A stretch of DNA of 64,000 nucleotides from positions 992,001 to 1,056,000 of the forward strand of contig NZ_CP118100.1 of the NCBI RefSeq assembly GCF_028747645.1, read 5' to 3'. The DNA comes from Microbacterium esteraromaticum. GTDB lineage: Bacteria; Actinomycetota; Actinomycetes; Actinomycetales; Microbacteriaceae. Under the pieces are notes generated by a model. That model had not been told where the DNA came from and searched no databases. It worked only from the letters and a program-made list of their open reading frames with translations. Of the stretch, positions 27,914 through 34,860 are shown one piece after another. The translations under genes were made by a program, and so were the position numbers. The first letter of the stretch is position 1. Every line of letters starts with the position of its first letter.

Positions 27914-28861
27914 TCACCATGCCAGTGCGTCAACGAGGCGTGGGTCGGGATGCGCATCGGCATGCTCGGGCATCGATTCGAGAGCCGCCTCGAACACCTG
28001 CAACGTCGCGGAGTACGCTGGGTCGGGGTGCTGTGCAGCCAGATGCCGCAGCGGAGGGAGGTCCATAGCGCGAATCAAAGCGATGCGCTGTCTGATCGCC
28101 TCGGAGTGGCGTGCGCGTCGCAGCACATCCAGGCCGCCGTGCATTGCGGCGAGGTAGTCGCGCAGCACCGGCAGATGCCCCTTGCCCTGCGTGATCGAGG
28201 TGCCATCGGCGCGCACCCGCCAGTGCACGACGACATCGGGGATCACATCGAATGCGCGCGCCTGCGTGTACATCCGCTGCGCGACGACCTGGTCCTCGTA
28301 CGCGACGTTCTCAGGAAACCGCAGATCGTTCCACAGCGCCGTGCGGCTCAACTTCGACCAGGCGACGATGTTCGCCGCAGCCGTGGGATGCTCGGCGAGC
28401 GTCACACCGAGTCGGCGGGGATCGGTGGCATCCGATACCCACGGCTGCACGCGGCCGGGGCGATAGACGCCGTCGACGAGACGTGAGCGCACATAGGCAG
28501 CGGCGACGAAGTCGCTGCCCGATTCGGCGAGAGTGGCGGTCCAGGTCGTGAGGGCGTCGGGCGTGAGCTCATCGTCGGCATCCAGGAAACCCACGAACTC
28601 GGTGTCGACCCGCGACAGGCCGGCGTTGCGGGCGGCGCCCAATCCGAGCGGCTCGGCATGACGCAGCACCTCGAAGCGGGCATCCGCAGCGGCCGCCGCG
28701 TCGAAGACGGCACCGGTGCCATCAAGCGAACCGTCGTCGATCAGCAGGGCGTGCCAGCGCGGCTCGCTCTGCGCTTGAAGCGAGGCGATCGCGGCCGGGG
28801 CGAAGCCCGCGACGTCGCGCCCGGGCACGATCATGGTCACTAAAGGCGAAGAACCGGGCAC
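27914..28861 (-). CDS. Family 2 glycosyltransferase
   Basis: About 315-residue GT-A fold enzyme that transfers a sugar from a nucleotide donor, probably at the cytoplasmic face. The N-terminal strand VTMIVPGRDV, the IDDGSLDGT nucleotide-binding motif and the metal-binding DADDELTPDA are in the usual order. The start is uncertain: GTG 28888 gives 324 residues, but TAAGCT lies 7 nt before the GTG at 28861 (leaderless layout), which I prefer. No other cell-envelope sugar genes surround it. Confidence 0.82.
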   Translation of the reverse strand: MPGSSPLVTMIVPGRDVAGFAPAAIASLQAQSEPRWHALLIDDGSLDGTGAVFDAAAAADARFEVLRHAEPLGLGAARNAGLSRVDTEFVGFLDADDELTPDALTTWTATLAESGSDFVAAAYVRSRLVDGVYRPGRVQPWVSDATDPRRLGVTLAEHPTAAANIVAWSKLSRTALWNDLRFPENVAYEDQVVAQRMYTQARAFDVIPDVVVHWRVRADGTSITQGKGHLPVLRDYLAAMHGGLDVLRRARHSEAIRQRIALIRAMDLPPLRHLAAQHPDPAYSATLQVFEAALESMPEHADAHPDPRLVDALAW

Positions 28862-28900
28862 GGTGACGAGCTTACGACGCGGATGCACCCGTCGCGGTCG

Positions 28901-28996
28901 TTCACAACTCCGGAGAAAACAGCCCGTCTGCGCGGCACTGGCCCTGGTTCCCGCGGGTGGATTCTCTGCGGGCTCAGGTTTCTCCGGAGTTGCGAA
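28901..28996. repeat. Inverted-repeat element, 20-bp arms
   Basis: TTCACAACTCCGGAGAAAAC (28901-28920) matches the reverse complement of 28977-28996 at 18 of 20 positions, enclosing a 56-nt GC-rich loop. It lies between nifS and the glycosyltransferase gene. It may act as terminator of the NAD operon or be a mobile REP/MITE-like element. Confidence 0.7.
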
Positions 28997-29033
28997 CGCG
29001 GGACTCAGCGCACCGCGGCCACGGCCGCCGGAA

Positions 29034-30176
29034 TCAGCGCACCGCGTCCACGGCCGCCGCGGTCAATGCCGCCAGGTGCGCCGCGGAGCCTGGGGGCAGT
29101 GGTGCGCGGCCGAACGTGAACCGCACCGAGGTCTGTGCAGTGGCAGCGGGGATGCCCAGGGCCAGCAGCACAGGGGAGGGGTCGTCACTGCCGGCCGCGC
29201 ACGCCGAGCCGCTGGACGACACCACACCGCGGCGTTCGAGCTCGAGCAGCACGGCCTCGCCGCTCGTGCCCGCGAAGGTGAAGCTGGCAAGATTCGGAAG
29301 CCGCTCGTCGGGCGACCCGGTGAGCTCCGCCTGCGGAACGGAGTGCAGCACTGCGGCGATGAACTCCGCGGTCTGCGCGGTGACGGCGGCGACCGCCTGC
29401 TCTCGTTCGGATTCGATCAGGTCGAGCGCGGTGGCCAGCCCGACGGCGCCCGCGACGTTCTCGGTGCCGCTGCGCCGCCCGCGTTCCTGCCCACCGCCGT
29501 GCAGCAGGGGCTCCAACGGCACCCTGCCGCGCACCCCCAGCGCACCGATTCCTTTGGGCGTGCCCAGTTTGTGCCCGGCGATCGACACCGCATCGGCACC
29601 GAGCCCCGACAGATCGAGCCACCCCGCCGACTGCACCGCATCGACGTGCACCGGCACTGCGAGCTCACGCGCGGTGGCGATCAGGGCCGCAGTATCTTGC
29701 ACCGTGCCGATCTCGTTGTTCGCGTGCCCGAAGCTGACCAGCGTGGCGCCGTCGGCGAGGGCCGCAGTGAGGTCGGCAGGCGAGGCGGTGCCAGCGGCGT
29801 CGACCGGCAGCAGTGTCACCCGAGCGTCGTGAAAACGCTGCAGGTAGTGCGCCGACTCCAGAATCGACTCGTGCTCGATCGGCGTCGTGATCACATGCGG
29901 GCGGCGGTGCTGCGCAGCCGACATCGCGCCGAGCACGATGCCCTTGACGGCCAGATTATTCGATTCGGTGCCGCCCGCGGTGAAGACGACATCGCCGGTG
30001 CGCATCCCCATCGCCACCGCGACGCGCGAGCGTGCCCACTCCAACGCCTCGGCCGCGGCTTCGCCGACGGTGTGATGACTGGAGGGGTTGCCGAATACAC
30101 CGGTGAGGTACGGGCGCATCGCCTCGAGCACCTCCGGCCGCACCGGAGACGTCGCGGCGTGATCCAGGTAGAGCAC
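29034..30176 (-). CDS. NifS-type cysteine desulfurase of the NAD operon
   Basis: 380-residue PLP enzyme that takes sulfur from L-cysteine for iron-sulfur clusters. PLP Lys203 is in AGHKLGTPKG, the active-site Cys326 is in SSSGSACAAGS and the LDHAATSP N-terminus is intact. The GTG at 30176 lies 1 nt after the nadC stop codon. By analogy with the Bacillus NifS linked to nadABC, it probably loads the NadA 4Fe-4S cluster; this is inference from operon context and family. Confidence 0.9.
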   Translation of the reverse strand: MLYLDHAATSPVRPEVLEAMRPYLTGVFGNPSSHHTVGEAAAEALEWARSRVAVAMGMRTGDVVFTAGGTESNNLAVKGIVLGAMSAAQHRRPHVITTPIEHESILESAHYLQRFHDARVTLLPVDAAGTASPADLTAALADGATLVSFGHANNEIGTVQDTAALIATARELAVPVHVDAVQSAGWLDLSGLGADAVSIAGHKLGTPKGIGALGVRGRVPLEPLLHGGGQERGRRSGTENVAGAVGLATALDLIESEREQAVAAVTAQTAEFIAAVLHSVPQAELTGSPDERLPNLASFTFAGTSGEAVLLELERRGVVSSSGSACAAGSDDPSPVLLALGIPAATAQTSVRFTFGRAPLPPGSAAHLAALTAAAVDAVR

Positions 30177-30177
30177 G

Positions 30178-31029
30178 TCAGTCGATCCGCAGGTCGAGCC
30201 CGAGGTCGAGGGCGCGTGCCGAATGAGTGAGGGCACCCACCGAGATCACCTGCACGCCGGTCTCGGCGATGCTGCGCACCGTGTCGAGGGTGACACCACC
30301 GGAGGCCTCGGCCACGGCTCGCCCCGACAGCATCTGCACGCCTGCGCGCAGGTCGTCGAGGGAGAAGTTGTCGAGCAGTACGGTGTCGGCTCCGCCTTCG
30401 AGCACTGCGGCGATCTGGTCGAGTCGATCGACCTCGATCACGACGTGCGTCGTGTGCGGAAGACGTGCGAGCCCGGCCCGCAAGGCCGACGCGAGATCCT
30501 GGCCACTCGCCTGCAGCACCGCCAGATGGTTGTCCTTCGCCATCACGGCGTCCGACAGCGAGCGCCGATGGTTGCTGCCACCGCCCGAGAGCACCGCGTG
30601 CCGCTCGAACTCGCGCAGACCCGGCGTCGTCTTTCGGGTATCGGCGATGCGCACACCGGTGCCGGCGACAGCATCCACGTAGCGCGCGGTGAGTGTGGCG
30701 ATGCCGCACATGCGCTGGGTGAAGTTCAACGCGACGCGCTCGGCGGTCAGCACACTGCGGGCGGGTCCCGTGACCGTGGCGAGCACATCGCCCGCCACGA
30801 AGCGCGCACCGTCGGAGACCAGGCCGTCGACCTGCACCGCGGAATCGGTGAGGCGGAAGGCGGCGGAGAACACGTCACCACCGCTGAAGACGCCGTCCTC
30901 ACGCGCGATGAGGTCTGCTGTGGCCGCGGCCTCATCCGGTAGCAGGGCGGTGCTGGTGATATCGCCCCAGGGGGCGTCCTCTTCCAGCGCGGCGCGCACC
31001 GTGCGTTCGAGTACGGCGGGGGTGATCAT
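30178..31029 (-). CDS. nadC: Nicotinate-nucleotide pyrophosphorylase (quinolinate phosphoribosyltransferase)
   Basis: 283-residue cytoplasmic enzyme that joins quinolinate and PRPP to make nicotinate mononucleotide with CO2 release. The family signature RIADTRKTTPGLREFEKH-like block is present (ADTRKTTPGLREFERHAV), with the quinolinate-binding HRRSLSDAVMAKDNH. The start overlaps the nadB stop by 4 nt, and nifS follows 1 nt after its stop codon. Confidence 0.96.
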   Translation of the reverse strand: MITPAVLERTVRAALEEDAPWGDITSTALLPDEAAATADLIAREDGVFSGGDVFSAAFRLTDSAVQVDGLVSDGARFVAGDVLATVTGPARSVLTAERVALNFTQRMCGIATLTARYVDAVAGTGVRIADTRKTTPGLREFERHAVLSGGGSNHRRSLSDAVMAKDNHLAVLQASGQDLASALRAGLARLPHTTHVVIEVDRLDQIAAVLEGGADTVLLDNFSLDDLRAGVQMLSGRAVAEASGGVTLDTVRSIAETGVQVISVGALTHSARALDLGLDLRID

Positions 31030-32582
31030 GCTGCTCCGATCAGGGCGGACGAGTGCGGGGACGACGAGAGATGGTGCGCGCCGCGCGACTGCGTGCGCGC
31101 GAGGGCGGCGGATGCCACGGCCCGGGCGACCGTCAGCAGATTGGCATCCTCCTGGGCGGTGGCGTCGCTGCCGGCCGGGGCATTCCAGGCGGACAGGCGC
31201 GCGCGGGCATCCGACATCCCGTCGGCATCGCGCAGCAGGCCGAGGCTGTCCCAGATGAGCTGCTGCAGGGCATTGCGGGAGAAGTCGGTGCGATTCCGGT
31301 CGCAGTTTCTTCCGCTTCGCGCGGGCGGTTGCGGGAGAAATTGCGACGGGAGTGTGGAGGTAGGTGCCGGTTGCGGGAGAAACTGCGACCGGAGCGGGGG
31401 AGTGGCCGCCTCGTCGGCCAGCGCATCCGCCGCCCGGGCGCCGAACACCGCGCCTTCGAGCAGTGAGTTCGAGGCGAGGCGGTTGGCGCCGTGCACTCCG
31501 GAGCGCGCGGTCTCGCCGACGGCCCACAGCCCGGGCAGCGTGGTGCGCCCGTCGAGATCGGTCGCGATACCGCCCATCAGGTAGTGCGCGGCCGGCGTCA
31601 CGGGCACCGGATCGCGTGCCCAGTCCAGTCCTCGTGCGCGCAGTTCTGCGTCGATGGTGGGGAAACGGCGGGCGAGGGCCGTCGCGCCGAGCATTGTCGC
31701 GTCCAGTCGCACGGGAGCATTCTGCGCGGCCGCCTGCCGGGCGACGGCGCGCGCGACGACGTCCCGCGGCGCAAGTTCGGCATCCGGATGCTGATCGATC
31801 AGGAACCGGTGGCCGTGGGCATCCACCAGCACGGCGCCCGCCCCGCGCACCGCTTCGGAGACGAGGAACGGCGAGCCGAGGGCCAGCACGGTGGGATGGA
31901 ATTGCACGAACTCCAGGTCGGCGACGGCCGCCCCGGCCCGCAACGCCATGGCGATGCCGTCGCCCGTGCTGCCCGACGGGTTGGTCGTGTGCGCGAACAG
32001 CTGCCCGGCGCCGCCGGTCGCCAGCACGACGGCATCCGCCTCGAGGGTCGTGCCGTCGAGGAGGCGGATGCCGCGGACGCGGCCGCCGACGACCAGAAGG
32101 TCGGCCGCGAACGCCTGCTCGTGGATGCTGACCCCCGAGGCGCGCACCTGCGTGACCAGTGCCCGGGAGATCGCCGCGCCGGTGGCGTCGCCGCCCGCGT
32201 GCGCGATGCGCGGTCGGCTGTGCGCCGCCTCCAGGCCGCGGGCGATCTCGCCCTGCGCTGTGCGGTCGAACGCTACGCCGGCCGATAGCAGCCGGCCGAG
32301 TGCCGCCTGCGCTCCGTCGACGAGTGCGGCGATCGCCTGCGGGTCGCCCAGACCGTCTCCTGCCTGCAGCGTGTCGAGGGCGTGCAGTGCGGGGGAGTCA
32401 GACGGGCCGTAGCATCCGGCGATGCCGCCCTGCGCCAACGGGGTGCAGCCGTCCTGCAACCCGCCCTTGACGATGAGATCGACGCGCTGACCCCGAGCCT
32501 GAGCGCGCAGCGCCGCGGTGAGCCCGGCGATGCCGGACCCCACGACGATCACACTGCGCCTGGCCACCGCGTCTCGGCTCAT
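31026..32582 (-). CDS. nadB: L-aspartate oxidase with in-frame repeat-derived insert
   Basis: 518-residue FAD enzyme that oxidises L-aspartate to iminoaspartate for NadA. The dinucleotide motif VVGSGIAGLTAAL, the TGDGIAMALRAG and EFVQFHPT motifs and the C-terminal LFV-like GVHGANRLASNSLLEG block are intact. A stretch of roughly 40-45 residues at about 394-437 contains SQFLPQP twice and is not expected between the FAD domain and C-terminal helices; it is encoded by the repeats at 31271-31390. The reading frame is open. It overlaps nadA and nadC by 4 nt on each side. Confidence 0.94.
   Translation of the reverse strand: MSRDAVARRSVIVVGSGIAGLTAALRAQARGQRVDLIVKGGLQDGCTPLAQGGIAGCYGPSDSPALHALDTLQAGDGLGDPQAIAALVDGAQAALGRLLSAGVAFDRTAQGEIARGLEAAHSRPRIAHAGGDATGAAISRALVTQVRASGVSIHEQAFAADLLVVGGRVRGIRLLDGTTLEADAVVLATGGAGQLFAHTTNPSGSTGDGIAMALRAGAAVADLEFVQFHPTVLALGSPFLVSEAVRGAGAVLVDAHGHRFLIDQHPDAELAPRDVVARAVARQAAAQNAPVRLDATMLGATALARRFPTIDAELRARGLDWARDPVPVTPAAHYLMGGIATDLDGRTTLPGLWAVGETARSGVHGANRLASNSLLEGAVFGARAADALADEAATPPLRSQFLPQPAPTSTLPSQFLPQPPARSGRNCDRNRTDFSRNALQQLIWDSLGLLRDADGMSDARARLSAWNAPAGSDATAQEDANLLTVARAVASAALARTQSRGAHHLSSSPHSSALIGAA
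31271..31390. repeat. Inverted/direct repeat cluster inside nadB
   Basis: GGTTGCGGGAGAAA[T/C]TGCGAC occurs at 31327-31347 and 31369-31389. An inverted copy with one change lies at 31299-31316 and a partial direct copy at 31271-31281. Paired arms can form alternative hairpins. The cluster sits in coding DNA and keeps the nadB frame open, giving duplicated SQFLPQP. Confidence 0.8.
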
Positions 32583-33871
32583 CGGGGCTTGGCGGCCAGC
32601 ATGCGCTCCAGCGCGACCCGTGCGGGCGCTGCCACGTCATCGGCCACCCGGATGCGGTTCTGCACGCGGCCCGCCACGAGTTCTTCGAGCACCCAGGCGA
32701 GGTAGCCCGGGTGGATGCGGTACATCGTCGAGCACGGGCACACGACGGGGTCGAGGCAGAAGATCTCGTGCTGTGGGTGCTGGGCGGCCAGCCGCTTCAC
32801 GAGGTTGATCTCGGTGCCGATCGCGAACGTCGTCGGCTCCGTCGCGCCGGCGATGGCGCGTCGGATGTAGTCGGTGGATCCGGCCTCGTCGGCGGCGTCG
32901 ACGACCTCCATGGGGCACTCGGGGTGCACGATGACGCGCACGCCGGGGTGCTCGGCGCGGGCGGTGTCGATCTGGTCGACGGTGAACCGCCGGTGCACTG
33001 AGCAGAAGCCGTGCCACAGGATGACCTGCGAGTCGATGAGCTCCTGCGCGGACGATCCGCCGAGCGGGCGGCGCGGGTTCCACATCGGCATGCGGTCCAG
33101 GGCGACGCCCATCGCCTTCGCGGTGTTGCGGCCGAGGTGCTGGTCGGGGAAGAACAGCACACGGCGACCCCGCTCGAAGGCCCACTCCAGCACGGTGGCT
33201 GCATTGGACGATGTGCACACGATGCCGCCGTGGCGTCCGACGAAGCCCTTGATCGCGGCGGAGGAGTTCATGTACGTCACCGGAATCACCGGCACGCGGC
33301 CTTCGTCGTCGGGCTTGTCGAGCGGACCCAGAACGTCGGCCAGCTGCTCCCAGCAGTCCTCGACCTGGTCGATGTCTGCCATGTCGGCCATGGAGCATCC
33401 CGCTGCCAGGTTGGGCAGGATCACCGACTGGTCGGGGCCCGAGAGCAGGTCTGCGGTCTCGGCCATGAAGTGCACGCCGCAGAACACGATCGCCTCGGCG
33501 TCAGGGTGTTCGAGCGCGGCGTTGGCGAGCTGGAACGAGTCGCCCACGTAGTCGGCGTGGCGCACGACCTCCTCGCGCTGATAGAAGTGGCCGAGTACGA
33601 CGACGCGGTCGCCGAGCGTCGCCTTCGCTGCGCGGATGCGGTCTTCGAGCTGCTGTTCGTCGGCTTCGCGGTACTCGGCGGGCAGCTCACCCTGGCGTGG
33701 TGCGCCGGTGGGGATGACGTCGCCCATGGAAGAGCCGGGACCGTACCCGGGCCGCACATCGAAATCCCACGGCCCTGCGGCCAGGTCGGTGGTGCAGGTG
33801 GCATCCGTCGAGGCGCCGGAGACGATCGCCTGAATGGCGTGGTCGACGGACGGATCGGTCGTAGTGGGCAT
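32579..33871 (-). CDS. nadA: Quinolinate synthase
   Basis: 430-residue 4Fe-4S enzyme that condenses iminoaspartate with DHAP to quinolinate. Three candidate cluster cysteines are Cys159 (AAGCSMAD), Cys319 (HPECPMEV) and Cys378 (DPVVCPC). The N-terminal 75 residues before the catalytic core are longer than in E. coli, as in other actinobacteria. First gene of nadA-nadB-nadC-nifS, with a canonical promoter and paired operator upstream. Confidence 0.96.
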   Translation of the reverse strand: MPTTTDPSVDHAIQAIVSGASTDATCTTDLAAGPWDFDVRPGYGPGSSMGDVIPTGAPRQGELPAEYREADEQQLEDRIRAAKATLGDRVVVLGHFYQREEVVRHADYVGDSFQLANAALEHPDAEAIVFCGVHFMAETADLLSGPDQSVILPNLAAGCSMADMADIDQVEDCWEQLADVLGPLDKPDDEGRVPVIPVTYMNSSAAIKGFVGRHGGIVCTSSNAATVLEWAFERGRRVLFFPDQHLGRNTAKAMGVALDRMPMWNPRRPLGGSSAQELIDSQVILWHGFCSVHRRFTVDQIDTARAEHPGVRVIVHPECPMEVVDAADEAGSTDYIRRAIAGATEPTTFAIGTEINLVKRLAAQHPQHEIFCLDPVVCPCSTMYRIHPGYLAWVLEELVAGRVQNRIRVADDVAAPARVALERMLAAKPR

Positions 33872-33889
33872 CGCGGCGCCGCCTTCTGG

Positions 33890-33946
33890 TCACTTCGACA
33901 CTTAGTGTGTCGCGTTTAGATTATGTCGAAGTGACACTAAGTGCAA
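33890..33946 (-). promoter_or_regulatory. nadA promoter with two inverted-repeat (NrtR-type) operators
   Basis: On the minus strand, -35 TTGCAC (33946-33941) and -10 TAATCT (33923-33918) are separated by 17 nt, close to the sigma-70 consensus. One inverted repeat, CACT-A-AGTG (33935-33943), overlaps the -35; another, CGACAC-TTAGT-GTGTCG (33896-33912), covers the expected start site. Both share CACTTCGAC half-elements nearby. Repression by the adjacent NrtR is inferred. Confidence 0.72.
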
Positions 33947-34016
33947 TCCGAGGCAGGGCTGATGACCGCGCCGGGGGATGGGTGCGGATGCCCGCAGACG
34001 GGCGTGAACGGCTGGT

Positions 34017-34676
34017 TCAGGCCGTCGCGACGTAGCGGTACAACCGGGCGGGCCGGTGCTTGCCGGTGCGGAACGACTCGGTCGGCACCAGCTCGTCGGA
34101 GCCTTCGAGCAGCCGTCGGAAGTTCGATGGGTCGAGGCGCTGCCCGAGCACGGCCTCATACACCTCACGCAGCTCGGTGAGGGTGAACTCGTCCGGCAGG
34201 AGGCCTGCGGCGATGCGGCTGTACCCCACCTTGTTGCGCAGTCGCCAGAGGGCGTAGTCGGCGATGCGGTTGTGGTCGAAGGCGAGAGTGGGGATGGCGT
34301 CGACATCGAACCATTCGACGTTCTCGGGGGCGCCGGCGGCTGCGCGCTGCGCGTCGACAAGGTCGGAACGCAGCAGTGCCCAGTAGACGATCGCGATCGC
34401 GCGGTCGGGCGAGCGGTCGACGTCGCCGAAGGTGTACAGCTGCTCGAGGTAGCTCGGCTTGAGCGCGGTGGTCTGCGCGAGGGTGCGGGATGCCGCGCTG
34501 TCGAGGTTCTCGGTCGGGTCGAGCCAGCCACCCGGCAACGCCCACTGGCCGAGGTGGGGCTCTCGCGTTCGCCGGACAAGGGGGAGCATCAATCGATCGC
34601 CACCCGGCGCGCTGCGGAGCGTGAAGATCACGGTCGAGACGGCGACGCGGATCGCACCGGTACGGGTTTCTGACAC
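34017..34676 (-). CDS. nrtR: NrtR-like Nudix-domain transcriptional regulator of NAD synthesis
   Basis: 219-residue protein with an N-terminal Nudix-like domain (about 10-145) and a C-terminal winged helix (about 150-215), the NrtR architecture. The Nudix box is degenerate: after GGWLDPTENLDSAASRTLAQTTAL the REXXEE core of active hydrolases is absent, so it probably binds ADP-ribose or NAD metabolites instead of cutting them. Start is GTG at 34676, with AGGAGG about 4 nt before it. Located upstream of nadA, with a predicted operator between, as is common for NrtR. Confidence 0.85.
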   Translation of the reverse strand: MSETRTGAIRVAVSTVIFTLRSAPGGDRLMLPLVRRTREPHLGQWALPGGWLDPTENLDSAASRTLAQTTALKPSYLEQLYTFGDVDRSPDRAIAIVYWALLRSDLVDAQRAAAGAPENVEWFDVDAIPTLAFDHNRIADYALWRLRNKVGYSRIAAGLLPDEFTLTELREVYEAVLGQRLDPSNFRRLLEGSDELVPTESFRTGKHRPARLYRYVATA

Positions 34677-34860
34677 GGTACCTCCTCGCCGACCGATCAT
34701 AATCTCTCGGTGCCGCCCCTCCCGTTCACCGTCGTGTGTTCGTGTCGATGAAGCAGTATTTAGAGGTGTTCCCGAGGAGTTCAAGAAAGGTATACAAGTC
34801 GTTCTGATCCGCGCACGAGAGTCGAGACGTTCGCTCACCTCCCCTTCTGAACGGAGCACC

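Noticed and set aside
31026..32582. nadB as a frameshifted or broken gene because of the odd Gln/Pro/Arg stretch
   Set aside because: The frame is open throughout, both flanking 4-nt overlaps are intact and conserved motifs lie on both sides of the insert.
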